64,000 bases of DNA from Polaribacter sejongensis (GCF_038024065.1 NZ_CP150667.1:3541501-3605500); one strand, 5' to 3'. Positions 27,015 to 36,259 are shown, counted from the first letter of the stretch. Made by a program: numbers and translations. The notes: generated by a model from the sequence alone, not told the origin.

Positions 27015-27908
27015 ATGTCTATAAAAGTAACATCGGTTTCCAAAGTCTATAAAATGCAAAAAGCATTAAATAATGTTTCTTTTTCTGCGGATAAAGGCCA
27101 AATAATTGGGTTTTTAGGTCCAAATGGTGCTGGGAAATCTACGATGATGAAAATCTTAACAGGTTTTATAAAACCGAATGAAGGCGAAGTTTTTGTTGAT
27201 GAAATAAATGTGTTACAAAATCCATTAGAAGCACAAAAATCTATTGGGTATTTGCCAGAGCACAACCCTTTGTATACCGATATGTATGTGCGTGAATATT
27301 TACAGTTTCAAGCAACTATTTTTAAGGTTGATAAAAGCCAAATAGAAATTTGTATTGAAAAAGTTGGGTTAACTGCAGAAGCACATAAAAAAACACATCA
27401 ATTATCTAAAGGATATCAGCAAAGAGTTGGTTTGGCAGCGGCAATTTTACACAACCCAAAAGTGTTAATTTTAGATGAGCCAACAACGGGTTTAGACCCT
27501 AATCAATTAGTAGAAATTAGAGCACTTATTAAAGAATTAGGAAAAGATAAAACGGTACTTTTTTCTACCCATATTATGCAAGAAGTAGAAGCGGTTTGCG
27601 ATCGTGTGATCATCATTAAAAAAGGAGAACTTTTAATTGATAAAAAACTAGCAGAGCTCAAAGAAAATAATCAGCAAGTAATAGAAGTTACGTTTGATTA
27701 TAAAATAGAAGAGCAATTCATAAAAAGGTTACCAAACGTGGTTTCTTATAAAAATAATTACGACAATACTTGGTTTATCACTTTTGAAAGTGAAGAAGAT
27801 ATGCGACCTGTTATTTTTGATTTTGCACAAGAAAACGGTTTAAAAATTCTTAGCTTAAATACTCAAAACAAGAATTTAGAAACGCTTTTTAGAGAGGTTA
27901 CCGCTTAA
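27015..27908 (+). CDS. gldA: Gliding motility ABC transporter ATPase GldA
   Basis: This 297-residue ABC ATPase has a Walker A motif GPNGAGKST (residues 35-43), a signature LSKGYQQRV, a Walker B motif LILDEPTTGLDP, an H-loop (STHIMQEVEAVCDR) and a C-terminal domain typical of GldA. In Flavobacterium, GldA works with the permease GldF and the auxiliary protein GldG in gliding motility; gldFG is usually at another locus, as appears true here. Its presence agrees with the T9SS-dependent adhesins in this window, since gliding and T9SS are linked in this phylum. Confidence 0.9.
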   Translation: MSIKVTSVSKVYKMQKALNNVSFSADKGQIIGFLGPNGAGKSTMMKILTGFIKPNEGEVFVDEINVLQNPLEAQKSIGYLPEHNPLYTDMYVREYLQFQATIFKVDKSQIEICIEKVGLTAEAHKKTHQLSKGYQQRVGLAAAILHNPKVLILDEPTTGLDPNQLVEIRALIKELGKDKTVLFSTHIMQEVEAVCDRVIIIKKGELLIDKKLAELKENNQQVIEVTFDYKIEEQFIKRLPNVVSYKNNYDNTWFITFESEEDMRPVIFDFAQENGLKILSLNTQNKNLETLFREVTA

Positions 27909-27919
27909 GTTTTTAAGCG
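27902..27919 (+). terminator. Hairpin overlapping the gldA stop codon
   Basis: CGCTTAA - GTTT - TTAAGCG forms a 7-bp stem that includes the stop codon. The following sequence is only moderately T-rich, so it is a weak terminator candidate. Confidence 0.4.
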
Positions 27920-28084
27920 ATAATTTTATAAAGTTTGTCACTTAGAAGTTATGAGAAGTCACATGACTGTGATTACACAAAACTTTGTAGTTTTATGAGA
28001 TTTCTCTTTCTGATTGAAATAACAAACTGTAAGTAAAACCTTCAAATTTGTTACTTGTTATGAAAGCTATTTAATTCAGAAATA

Positions 28085-28735
28085 TTATTTAGTCAAATAC
28101 TCATAAGCTTCCAATAAAGTTGGAAAAACTAAAACACTTCCTGCTTCTTTTAATTCTTCTTCAGAATATTGCGTTGTAATTCCAATAGCAACCATTCCTG
28201 CAGCTTTGGCCGCTTTTGTTCCTGTTAAACTATCTTCAAAAACCCAAATATCTTTAAAATCACTTTCTTTAAACCCTAATGTTTCTGCTAATAAAATATA
28301 TGCTTCAGGAGCAGGTTTTGGTTTTACATAATCTTGCACTCCAAAAACAGTAGTAAAGTTTAAGTTTAAATGATGAATGCTGTTTTTTAAAAACAGTTTA
28401 GTGGCGTTACTTGCAATCCCGTAAGGTATTTTTTCTTCGGATAAAAGACTTGTAAACTCTCTAACTCCTGGTAATAACTTAGGGACTTTAAAGTGTGTTT
28501 TTATATGTTCATCTTTTAAAAGGAATAATTCTTTAGTACGTTTTTCTTCACCAATAACAGAGCAAAAATATTCAGCAATAATCATTGGTGATTTTCCTGC
28601 ATGCGTTTTAGGAAACGGAGTAATGTCTTTATCAAATAACTCTTTAAAAGCGGAAGTCCATGCAGAATAATGGCTTTCAAAACTGTATACAATTACGCCA
28701 TCAAAATCAAATAAAAATCCTTTAGGTAATATCAT
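28085..28735 (-). CDS. HAD-superfamily phosphatase/phosphomutase (beta-phosphoglucomutase-like)
   Basis: This 216-residue protein has HAD motif I DFDGV (D10 nucleophile, D12 acid/base), an alpha-helical C1 cap at about 18-85, motif II S/T in PYGIASNATK, the motif III lysine in VKPKPAPEAY, and motif IV FEDSLTGTKAAKAAGM. This layout is that of the beta-phosphoglucomutase/sugar phosphatase subgroup. The ATG shares one base with the stop of the upstream flavoprotein gene (TAATG), so translation is coupled. The partner suggests handling of a phosphorylated sugar or sugar acid, but the substrate is not readable. Confidence 0.88.
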   Translation of the reverse strand: MILPKGFLFDFDGVIVYSFESHYSAWTSAFKELFDKDITPFPKTHAGKSPMIIAEYFCSVIGEEKRTKELFLLKDEHIKTHFKVPKLLPGVREFTSLLSEEKIPYGIASNATKLFLKNSIHHLNLNFTTVFGVQDYVKPKPAPEAYILLAETLGFKESDFKDIWVFEDSLTGTKAAKAAGMVAIGITTQYSEEELKEAGSVLVFPTLLEAYEYLTK

Positions 28736-30048
28736 TAGTTACTTGTTTTTTCGTTGAATATTTCCGTTAAATACGGATTTAAAAATTTGTTAGTTGGATC
28801 TAATTCTCTTCTTAAAAGTTTAAAATCTTCCCACTTTGTATACACTTTAGAAAGTTCTGCATCTTTAGCTGTAAAACGTTTTGCCCAATGTGGTTTCCCT
28901 CCGTGTTTTAAAAATATTTTTTCAATACTTTTAAAAGCTTCATAGGTATCTGCAGTTGCTGCATTTCTAGAAACACAACCCATTGTAACAGTGTCTTTTT
29001 CGTAAGCATAGCTTAACCAAGATTTGTCTTTGTACACAAAACGAACATCCATAGGAATATGAATAAATGATTTGTTACTCCACTTATTTATTTCTGTTTT
29101 TAGTTCTTCAAAAACTGTAGGAAAAACATCTAAACCAATCGTCCATTCTGCTAATTCTAAAGTAGATCCTCTAGATTTTGTAACGGTAGCTTGGTATAAC
29201 GAGCCTTTGTGTTCTTTTGTAGAGCTAAAAAAGCCTCTATATAAAAGTTTGTTTGCAATGGCTGTAATCCAAGGAAAAACGTGTGAATATTTATACAATA
29301 TTTTAGACGCCGTTCTTCTATGTTTTAAATATTTAGGACCTAAATCTTCTATAACTTCTGTGTTTGGGTCTATTTTATCACCTGTAATAACATATCCTTT
29401 ATCAGTATGAGGAAGCCACAAAATTCTTAGAAAATCATGTTTTTTTAGGCGTTCATTAATCTTAGGTAACCAAACACTATCATCTTCCGGACCTTCTTTA
29501 ACATGTAAAGTATAAATAGGTTCGCACTTAAAAGTTATTTCAGAAAACACACCAAAAACTCCCAAAGAAACTCTTATAGCATCAATTAAATCATCTTTGT
29601 CTGTAATAATTTTAATAGAGCCATCTGCAAGAACAATACTACATTTGGTCATGTACTCAGAAAGAAGTTTACCACTTGTTCCATGAGTTCCTGTTGCTAA
29701 AGCGCCACCAATTGTAATGGTATTAATATCTGGCAAGCAAGGAATACACCAACCTTTTGCTTCCACAGCCTCTAGAAAATCTCCTAAAATTACACCAGAT
29801 TGCACTGTAATTGTATGTTCAGTGTCATTAGAAGAAATAATTTTGTTATAAGTTCTAATGTCTATTAAGGTTGCGGCTCCAGAAGCAATATCAGCAGAAG
29901 ATTGTTTATTACCAAAAACACGAATTTTTTTTGATTTTTTGACAACTTCTTGCAACTCTTGTTCTGAAGTAATTTTATAAAGAGATTCGTAATTGTAGGT
30001 TAGATTTTCGTTCCAACTTGTCCAAACTCCATTTTTATTTTGTTTCAT
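28735..30048 (-). CDS. FAD-binding sugar-lactone/alditol oxidase-like protein
   Basis: This 437-residue flavoprotein is of the VAO/ALO type. The N-terminal FAD domain (about 20-190) contains IRVFGNKQSSADIA and ITIGGALATGTHGTSG. The C-terminal D-arabinono-1,4-lactone oxidase domain ends with GGKPHWAKRF and a FLNPYL segment typical of alditol and lactone oxidases. At residue 49, where alditol oxidases have the histidine that binds FAD covalently (GxxHSF), this protein has glutamine (GNKQSS). FAD is therefore probably held non-covalently. The reaction is inferred to be oxidation of a sugar alcohol or aldonolactone. It is coupled to the downstream HAD phosphatase gene. Confidence 0.82.
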   Translation of the reverse strand: MKQNKNGVWTSWNENLTYNYESLYKITSEQELQEVVKKSKKIRVFGNKQSSADIASGAATLIDIRTYNKIISSNDTEHTITVQSGVILGDFLEAVEAKGWCIPCLPDINTITIGGALATGTHGTSGKLLSEYMTKCSIVLADGSIKIITDKDDLIDAIRVSLGVFGVFSEITFKCEPIYTLHVKEGPEDDSVWLPKINERLKKHDFLRILWLPHTDKGYVITGDKIDPNTEVIEDLGPKYLKHRRTASKILYKYSHVFPWITAIANKLLYRGFFSSTKEHKGSLYQATVTKSRGSTLELAEWTIGLDVFPTVFEELKTEINKWSNKSFIHIPMDVRFVYKDKSWLSYAYEKDTVTMGCVSRNAATADTYEAFKSIEKIFLKHGGKPHWAKRFTAKDAELSKVYTKWEDFKLLRRELDPTNKFLNPYLTEIFNEKTSN

Positions 30049-30132
30049 CTATTTTGTAAAATATTAAACAAAAGTAAGCAATATAATTTTTTTAGAGTAT
30101 TTAGATCTAATTTAATTTATAAAAAATGCTAC

Positions 30133-30777
30133 CTACTGAATTTTGTTTTTTAAAACTAATCCCCAGAATTTTCCATAGAATTCTTCACTATTTGTTAGAT
30201 TCTTAATTCCATCAGAAAATAAAGCTATGATTTCTTTTTTTAATTTGGGGTCTTTATCAGTTAAACAATCGTTTTTATTTTCATCTAAGACAATAACTGA
30301 TGCGTATATGCTTTTTAAATCAACATCGCAATTAGTACATTCATGCCCGCCAGTGACTACATAAAAATAATTTTCTTTTTCTGGAAATAATTTTACCTTT
30401 TTCCAAATAAGAAAAGGTGTTCTTTCTCCTTTTATATATAGGTTTTTATCCCAATTTCCAAATTTTTCATACATAGATTTTCGAGTATAAAAAGAAGAAT
30501 ATGTGGCGTAAAATTTCAGCTCATTTGCAAAAATAGAATCTTTATTTTTTACTGTTTTAGATTTAGTAATTTCAAAAGATTTAAATCCGTTTTTATGTAT
30601 ATAATGGTGATTTCCTTTTTTTGAGTAATTGTCAACTATTTCGGGCTTTGGTATATAGATAGAATCAGGATTAGTAAATTCACTTCTATATATATTTGGT
30701 TTATAATCTGTAATTTTTAGAGCTGGAGCACAAGTCATAAAAATTAGCATAGAAAATAATGGATATAATTTTCTCAT
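30133..30777 (-). CDS. Hypothetical lipoprotein downstream of dnaE
   Basis: This 214-residue protein has a short signal peptide ending in a lipobox-like LIFMTC (Cys16). The mature part is rich in Lys, Asn and Tyr and contains GGHECTNCDVDLKS, whose two cysteines sit in CTNC spacing. No family is recognised. Its ATG overlaps the dnaE stop by one base (TAATG), so it is translated with dnaE. A functional link to replication is doubtful given its predicted envelope location. Confidence 0.7.
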   Translation of the reverse strand: MRKLYPLFSMLIFMTCAPALKITDYKPNIYRSEFTNPDSIYIPKPEIVDNYSKKGNHHYIHKNGFKSFEITKSKTVKNKDSIFANELKFYATYSSFYTRKSMYEKFGNWDKNLYIKGERTPFLIWKKVKLFPEKENYFYVVTGGHECTNCDVDLKSIYASVIVLDENKNDCLTDKDPKLKKEIIALFSDGIKNLTNSEEFYGKFWGLVLKNKIQ

Positions 30778-33700
30778 TAGTTTAACTTATATGCAATTTG
30801 CTGTGTATCTAAACTTGCTAGCAGCTCGTTGGTTATGTGAACCTTTGTATTTCTACTTGGCAAGCTAATTTCTAGTTTTTCTTTTTCGTCCCAAATAGTG
30901 AAATTTAAATTTTGTTTACCAGGTGTCTTCTTTAAAATGGATTCTAAGTTTAAAATAGAATCTTCTTTAATTTCACTTAAAGGAAGTTGAATGGTTACTT
31001 TTTTACAGAGTTCATCCATAATATCATGTAGCAATTTCATTTCTAAGAACTTTAACCTAGGTTCACCAACAACTCCTGTTTCTTTATTAGTCCAACCAGG
31101 TTGCACGGTAGTACGTATAAATAAAAATTGATTAGGTACTAGGAAGTGCTGCATTCTTAGGTAATCTTCTCCAAAAATCCTAAATTCATTACTATCACCA
31201 TAATCTTCAACCGTAAACATTGCCCAACCTTTTCCTGCTTTAGAAACTCTGTGTTGTACATCGGTAACAATTCCTGCAAAAGCTAAATTCATATTTACAA
31301 ATTTTGCTAAATCGGCTTTAAAGTATTTTAAAGAAGCGTTGCAGAATTTTATTTCATTTTTAAAATCATCTAAAGGATGTGCCGAAATATAAATACCAAT
31401 TACTTCTTTTTCTTGTTGCAATAATTCCATGGTTCCCCAAGTTTCACATTCTGGAATGTCTGGTTCTGGAAACTGCACAGTAGAAGCTTCTCCGAACATA
31501 GAAACCTGAGCAGAGTTTTCGTTTTCTTGATATTTATGTCCAAATTTCATGGCACGTTCTAAAAACGTCATTCCTTTTTCATCGGTAGCAAAATATTGCG
31601 CTCTGTGAGTATCTGTAAAAGAATCGAAAGCACCAGCTTTTATCAAACTATCAAAAGATTTTTTATTGGCAGCTCTTAAATCTACCCGTTTAGATAAATC
31701 AAAAATTGAATTATAATTTCCATTCTCTTCTCTCTCTTTAATAATAGCTCTCACTGCTCCGGCTCCAACACCTTTTACTGCTGCCATTCCAAAACGAACA
31801 GCACCTTCATTATTTACAGAGAATTTTAAAAATGATTCATTTAAATCTGGTCCAAAAACCTGTAACTCCATTCGCTTACATTCTTCCATAAAGAAAGAAA
31901 CAGCTTTAATATCTTTCATATTATTAGAAAGTACAGAAGCCATATATTCTGCAGGGTAATGTGCTTTTAAATACGCTGTTTGATAAGCGATCCATGCATA
32001 ACACGTAGAGTGAGATTTGTTAAAGGCGTAACTAGCAAAGGCTTCCCAATCCTTCCAGATTTTCTCTAATTTTTCTGGATCATGTCCTTTTGCAGCAGCT
32101 TGCTCTACAAACTTTGGTTTCATTTTATCTAGAACCGCAATTTGTTTTTTACCCATTGCCTTACGTAAAACATCGGCTTCACCTTTGGTAAAATCTGCTA
32201 GTTTTTGTGATAAAAGCATTACTTGCTCTTGGTATACTGTAATTCCGTAGGTTTCTGCCAAATACTCTTCCATGGCAGGTAAATCGTACTCAATATCTTC
32301 AGTTCCGTGTTTTCTATTGATAAAAGACGGAATGTATTCCATCGGACCAGGACGATATAATGCATTCATGGCAATTAAATCGGCAAAAACAGTCGGTTTT
32401 AAAGAACGCATGTGTTTCTGCATTCCTGGAGATTCATACTGGAAAATACCTACCGTTTCTCCTCGCTGGAACAATTCATATGTTTTTACATCATCTAAAG
32501 GAAACGTCTCTGGATCTAAAGTAATATCATGTCTTGCTTTTACAATTTTAACAGTGTCTTTAATTAAAGTCAGTGTTTTTAATCCCAAGAAATCCATTTT
32601 TAACAAACCTGCGTCTTCCACTACAGAGTTATCAAACTGGGTAACATACATATCGGAATCCTTTGCCAAAGCAACCGGAACATAATTGGTAATATCCCCA
32701 GGCGTAATAATTACACCACAGGCATGAATACCGGTATTTCTAACAGAGCCCTCTAAAATGGTGGCTTTGTTTATCGTTTCGGAAACCAAGTCGTTTCCGT
32801 AAGACATTTGTTTTAATTCTTCTATAAGAACTTTTTCTTCTGCACGTAAACCATCAACTTTACCTTTACTTTTAGCATCATCGCCAAAAATATTTTTTAG
32901 TTTAATTCCCGGAATTAATTTTGCAATTCTATCGGCTTCAAACAGCGGTAAATCTAAAACTCTGGCAGTATCTCTAATAGAAGATTTTGCCGCCATGGTT
33001 CCGTACGTAATAATCTGAGCAACTTGGTTTGCACCATATTTATCAATTACATAGTCCATTACACGTCCACGCCCTTCATCATCAAAATCAATATCAATAT
33101 CGGGCATCGATACACGTTCTGGATTTAAGAAACGCTCAAAAAGTAAATCGTATTTAATAGGATCTATATTTGTAATCCAAAGACAATAGGCAACTACGGA
33201 ACCCGCAGCAGAACCACGCCCAGGTCCCACGGCAACATCCATTCTTCTTGCTGCTCTAATAAAGTCTTCTACAATTAAGAAATACCCAGGATATCCCGTT
33301 TTTTCAATAACCTCTAATTCAAAATCTAAACGTTCTTTAATAGATTCTGTAATTTCTCCATATCGTTTTTTTGCACCTTCAAAAGTTAAGTGTTTTAAGA
33401 AATTGTTCTCTCCACGTTTTCCATTATCTTTTTCATCTTCCGGATCCTTAAATTCTTCTCCAATATTAAAAGCAGGTAATAAAACGTCTCTTGCAAGTGT
33501 AAATATTTCTACTTTATCTACAATTTCTTGAATGTTGCTTATGGCTTCCGGAATATCTGCAAACAACTTTTTCATTTCGTCCGTAGACTTAAAATAATAC
33601 TCGTCGTTAGGTAAACCGTATCTATAACCACGCCCTTTACCAATAGGTGTCGATTGCTTTTCGCCATCTTTTACACATAATAAAATATCATGTGCGTTGG

Positions 33701-35117
33701 CGTCTTTCTTTTCTAAGTAAAATGTATTATTGGTGGCAATAATTTTTACATCATGCTTTTTAGAGAACTTTAATAAAGTTTCATTTACAATTTTTTCATC
33801 CTGTTGGTCATGACGCATCAACTCAATATACAAGTCGTCGTTAAATTGTTCTTTCCACCAGATTAACGCTTCCTCAGCTTGTTTTTCTCCTAGATTTAAA
33901 ATTTTACTAGGAACCTCACCATATAAATTTCCTGTTAAAACAATAATATCTTCCTTGTATCTTTCTACAAGTTCTTTATCAATTCTTGGTACATAATAAA
34001 AACCATCTACAAAGGCTGCAGAAGACATTTTTGCTAAATTGTGATATCCGTTTTTATTTTTTGCTAATAAAACAACCTGATACCCGTTGTCTTTTTGCGA
34101 TTTATTTTTATGATCTTCACAGATATTAAACTCACAACCAATAATTGGTTTCATGGGAGTTTCTGCCGTTTTATTATGGTTTAAAACAGCATTCACAAAG
34201 TGAAAAGCACCCATCATGTTTGCAGTATCTGTCATAGCAACTGCCGGCATATTGTCTTTTGCTGCAGCTTTTACAATATTACCCAATTGCATGGTAGATT
34301 GTAAAACAGAATATTGTGTGTGATTGTGTAAATGCGAAAATTGTACGTTTTCTAACTCTGCTAAACCATCTGAAGTAGACTTAGTTGTTGCAGTACCTTT
34401 TAATTTTTCTAAACGTTGGCGAATTATATCGCTTTCCTTTTTTAGGTTGATGTGTTTTAAACCAATTACCTGAATCGGTTTTGGGTTCGCCTCAGAGAAA
34501 TTTTTAAAATAATCATCATCTACATCTAATTGCTCTTTGGTATATTCTCTTAAACGAATTAACTCTAAAAAACAACGAGTTGTAGCCTCAACATCGGCAG
34601 TTGCGTTGTGCGCTTCACCAAAACCAACACCAAATAAATGATTGTGTAATTCTGTTAAGGTTGGTAGTTTAAATTTACCACCACGACCCCCAGGAATCTG
34701 ACAGATAGTAGCCGTTTTCTCTGTACAGGTATCTAAAATTGGTAATGAATTTAAATTGTTTTCTACACCCAATCTATGGAATTCACATCCCATAATATTT
34801 AAATCGAAATTTAAATTCTGACCAACAATAAACTTCGTTTTAGCTAATGCTTCATTAAATAAAACCAAACCTTCACTTAAAGGAATACCTTGTTCCGCTG
34901 CTAATTCTGTAGAAATACCATGAATTCTTTCTGCATCGTACGGAATATTAAAGTTGTCTGGTTGTATTAGAAAATCGTTATGTTCTAACACATTTCCCAT
35001 CTCATCGTGGAGTTGCCATGCAATTTGAATACACCTAGGCCAGTTGTCCGTATCTGTAATAGGAGCATTCCAACTTTTAGGTAAACCAGTAGTTTCAGTA
35101 TCAAAAATTAAGTACAT
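30777..35117 (-). CDS. dnaE: DNA polymerase III alpha subunit with N-terminal 3'-5' exonuclease domain
   Basis: This 1446-residue replicative polymerase begins with a DEDDh proofreading domain (about residues 1-200) with FDTETTG at 3-9, GQNLNFDLNI and HNATADVEAT. A PHP domain starts near 257 (FSHLHNHTQYS). The family C polymerase core has GPGRGSAAGS and the catalytic PDIDIDF near residue 670. Helix-hairpin-helix and OB-fold regions lie in the last 400 residues (FAGIVTDVQHRVSKAGKGWAMF). Ordinary DnaE is about 1160 residues and relies on a separate epsilon subunit. PolC has its exonuclease inserted within the PHP domain, so this N-terminal layout differs from both. The start ATG at 35117 immediately precedes the exonuclease motif. 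Confidence 0.94.
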   Translation of the reverse strand: MYLIFDTETTGLPKSWNAPITDTDNWPRCIQIAWQLHDEMGNVLEHNDFLIQPDNFNIPYDAERIHGISTELAAEQGIPLSEGLVLFNEALAKTKFIVGQNLNFDLNIMGCEFHRLGVENNLNSLPILDTCTEKTATICQIPGGRGGKFKLPTLTELHNHLFGVGFGEAHNATADVEATTRCFLELIRLREYTKEQLDVDDDYFKNFSEANPKPIQVIGLKHINLKKESDIIRQRLEKLKGTATTKSTSDGLAELENVQFSHLHNHTQYSVLQSTMQLGNIVKAAAKDNMPAVAMTDTANMMGAFHFVNAVLNHNKTAETPMKPIIGCEFNICEDHKNKSQKDNGYQVVLLAKNKNGYHNLAKMSSAAFVDGFYYVPRIDKELVERYKEDIIVLTGNLYGEVPSKILNLGEKQAEEALIWWKEQFNDDLYIELMRHDQQDEKIVNETLLKFSKKHDVKIIATNNTFYLEKKDANAHDILLCVKDGEKQSTPIGKGRGYRYGLPNDEYYFKSTDEMKKLFADIPEAISNIQEIVDKVEIFTLARDVLLPAFNIGEEFKDPEDEKDNGKRGENNFLKHLTFEGAKKRYGEITESIKERLDFELEVIEKTGYPGYFLIVEDFIRAARRMDVAVGPGRGSAAGSVVAYCLWITNIDPIKYDLLFERFLNPERVSMPDIDIDFDDEGRGRVMDYVIDKYGANQVAQIITYGTMAAKSSIRDTARVLDLPLFEADRIAKLIPGIKLKNIFGDDAKSKGKVDGLRAEEKVLIEELKQMSYGNDLVSETINKATILEGSVRNTGIHACGVIITPGDITNYVPVALAKDSDMYVTQFDNSVVEDAGLLKMDFLGLKTLTLIKDTVKIVKARHDITLDPETFPLDDVKTYELFQRGETVGIFQYESPGMQKHMRSLKPTVFADLIAMNALYRPGPMEYIPSFINRKHGTEDIEYDLPAMEEYLAETYGITVYQEQVMLLSQKLADFTKGEADVLRKAMGKKQIAVLDKMKPKFVEQAAAKGHDPEKLEKIWKDWEAFASYAFNKSHSTCYAWIAYQTAYLKAHYPAEYMASVLSNNMKDIKAVSFFMEECKRMELQVFGPDLNESFLKFSVNNEGAVRFGMAAVKGVGAGAVRAIIKEREENGNYNSIFDLSKRVDLRAANKKSFDSLIKAGAFDSFTDTHRAQYFATDEKGMTFLERAMKFGHKYQENENSAQVSMFGEASTVQFPEPDIPECETWGTMELLQQEKEVIGIYISAHPLDDFKNEIKFCNASLKYFKADLAKFVNMNLAFAGIVTDVQHRVSKAGKGWAMFTVEDYGDSNEFRIFGEDYLRMQHFLVPNQFLFIRTTVQPGWTNKETGVVGEPRLKFLEMKLLHDIMDELCKKVTIQLPLSEIKEDSILNLESILKKTPGKQNLNFTIWDEKEKLEISLPSRNTKVHITNELLASLDTQQIAYKLN

Positions 35118-35321
35118 AAATCTGTGTAAATGTTGAAGCGTTTAACTATTTAAAAGAACATGTAAAAATAGAAAATTGTTCTTACAAATGACGGATGAGT
35201 TCGTTTTGTTTATCAACAAATTTTCTCTTAGGCTAGTGCTCGTTTGTAACTGGTTTCGTATCAGAAATTAGTACTTAATTACACTAGTTATAACCGAGGG
35301 AAAGAATATGTCTGTTTTTTT

Positions 35322-35405
35322 GGGCGTGCCCATTTTTTAATACACCAAGTTAGTAGGATAAATTTTTGTCTTAAAAATGGTCAGGCTATCCGTTGCAAGT
35401 CCGCG
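35322..35405 (+). repeat. Dispersed GGGCGT/GGTCRGGC element, copy 1
   Basis: GGGCGTGCCC near 35322 and GGTCAGGCTATCCG near 35379 resemble, with a longer spacer, GGGCGTTACC ... GGGTCGGGCTTTCGC on the minus strand at 36590-36620. The match is degenerate and partly recognised by eye. Confidence 0.45.
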
Positions 35406-35434
35406 TTCGTACCTCACTGTGGGATTGGAGTTAA

Positions 35435-35455
35435 TCTTGAGCGAAGTCGAAAGGC
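35435..35455 (-). repeat. Dispersed 21-bp repeat (copy B)
   Basis: This is the exact reverse complement of bases 18672-18692. Confidence 0.65.
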
Positions 35456-35626
35456 TGCTATCCTTCACGCTGAGGTTGTTTGTAATTAATATGGTTATAT
35501 AAAAAAGTCTTTGATTTCACTCATTACAAACGAGCGTTAGTGTGTGTGTTTATTTCGATATTCTTACTTTATAAAAGCATCAAGTTTGTCACATTAGTTT
35601 TCTATTGTAAAAAAGTAGACCCTTCA

Positions 35627-35663
35627 GGTTTTTAAAACCTGAAGGGTCTTTTCGCTTACTTTT
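35627..35663. terminator. Strong GC-containing hairpin
   Basis: AGACCCTTCAGGTTTT is followed by AAAACCTGAAGGGTCT and then TTT, giving a near-perfect stem of about 13-15 bp. No plus-strand gene precedes it. It may be a second terminator for minus-strand transcripts or a repeat-derived hairpin. Confidence 0.55.
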
Positions 35664-35724
35664 ATAAAATTAAGAAGGCAGATGAAATTATTTACTAATG
35701 CTTGTAAGTAACAAGTCTGAGCAT

Positions 35725-35757
35725 AAAAAAGCCAATCCATTTAAGGATTGGCTTTTT
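35725..35757 (-). terminator. Intrinsic terminator of the ferritin-like gene
   Basis: AAAAAGCCAATCC and GGATTGGCTTTTT form a perfect stem with T runs on both strands, 56 bp past the stop of the gene ending at 35813. Confidence 0.85.
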
Positions 35758-35812
35758 AAACTGTTTCATAAAAATATGAATAATAGATTTATAACCTATT
35801 TATATTTTATGA

Positions 35813-36259
35813 TTAGGCTAACTCTTCTTTCACCATCAGTAAATTAATAGCAGCTTGAATTTTTTGTTGCTGCTCTTCTAGCATTTTTTTTGTGGAAGGA
35901 GCAAAAACATCATCTAGTAATATTTCTTTATACTCTTCTAAATTTGCTTTTTCACCTCTAATAGATTCTTCTAAAATTGCCTCTTCATCATTTGAGCTAA
36001 ATAGCGATTTTAGAGTCATCCAATTTCGGTGCATTGTTCCTTTAAAAGAACCATCATCTTCTGGTATTTGTCCGTGTACAAGAATTTCTGTTCTAAGTTC
36101 TTTTGCAAACTGACTTCTTTCTGAGGCTCTATTTTTAAAGAAAATCTTTAATTTGGGACTTTCTACATTTTCTGCAGCGTTTAGATATCCTTTTTCGGCA
36201 TCATAATTTTTCTCTAATAATTCGTTTAATTTGTTCGAAATTTTTTCTGTGTACTTCAT
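35813..36259 (-). CDS. PA2169-type four-helix-bundle protein (ferritin-like, DUF2383)
   Basis: This 148-residue all-helical cytosolic protein matches the PA2169/DUF2383 family. Helical regions include NKLNELLEKNYDAEKGYLNAAENV, FFKNRASERSQFAKELRTEI and EESIRGEKANLEEYKEIL, with glutamates spaced as in ferritin-like bundles (E-x2-Y/R patterns). The family is usually linked to stress survival, with no established enzyme activity. A terminator follows. The ATG at 36259 is preceded by an A/T-rich stretch without a clear promoter. Confidence 0.85.
   Translation of the reverse strand: MKYTEKISNKLNELLEKNYDAEKGYLNAAENVESPKLKIFFKNRASERSQFAKELRTEILVHGQIPEDDGSFKGTMHRNWMTLKSLFSSNDEEAILEESIRGEKANLEEYKEILLDDVFAPSTKKMLEEQQQKIQAAINLLMVKEELA

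Larger units (their letters stand above)
35233..35541. mobile_element. Putative MITE-like element with imperfect terminal inverted repeats
   Basis: The left end CTAGTGCTCGTTTGTAAC (35233-35250) and the right end, whose reverse complement reads CTAACGCTCGTTTGTAAT, match at 15 of 18 bases. The interior of about 270 bp has no coding capacity and includes two other repeat motifs. A non-autonomous element is the simplest reading. No target-site duplication was established. Confidence 0.45.
35118..35812. other. Repeat-rich intergenic region between dnaE and a ferritin-like gene
   Basis: No gene is seen in 695 bp. It contains an about 310-bp block bounded by inverted repeats (35233-35541), a dispersed GGGCGT-type element, the second copy of the 21-bp repeat, and two strong hairpins (35627-35659 and 35725-35757). 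It looks like accumulated small non-coding mobile elements. Confidence 0.7.

Noticed and set aside
30777-35117. PolC-type polymerase
   Set aside because: The exonuclease is N-terminal rather than inside the PHP domain, and the core motifs are of DnaE type.
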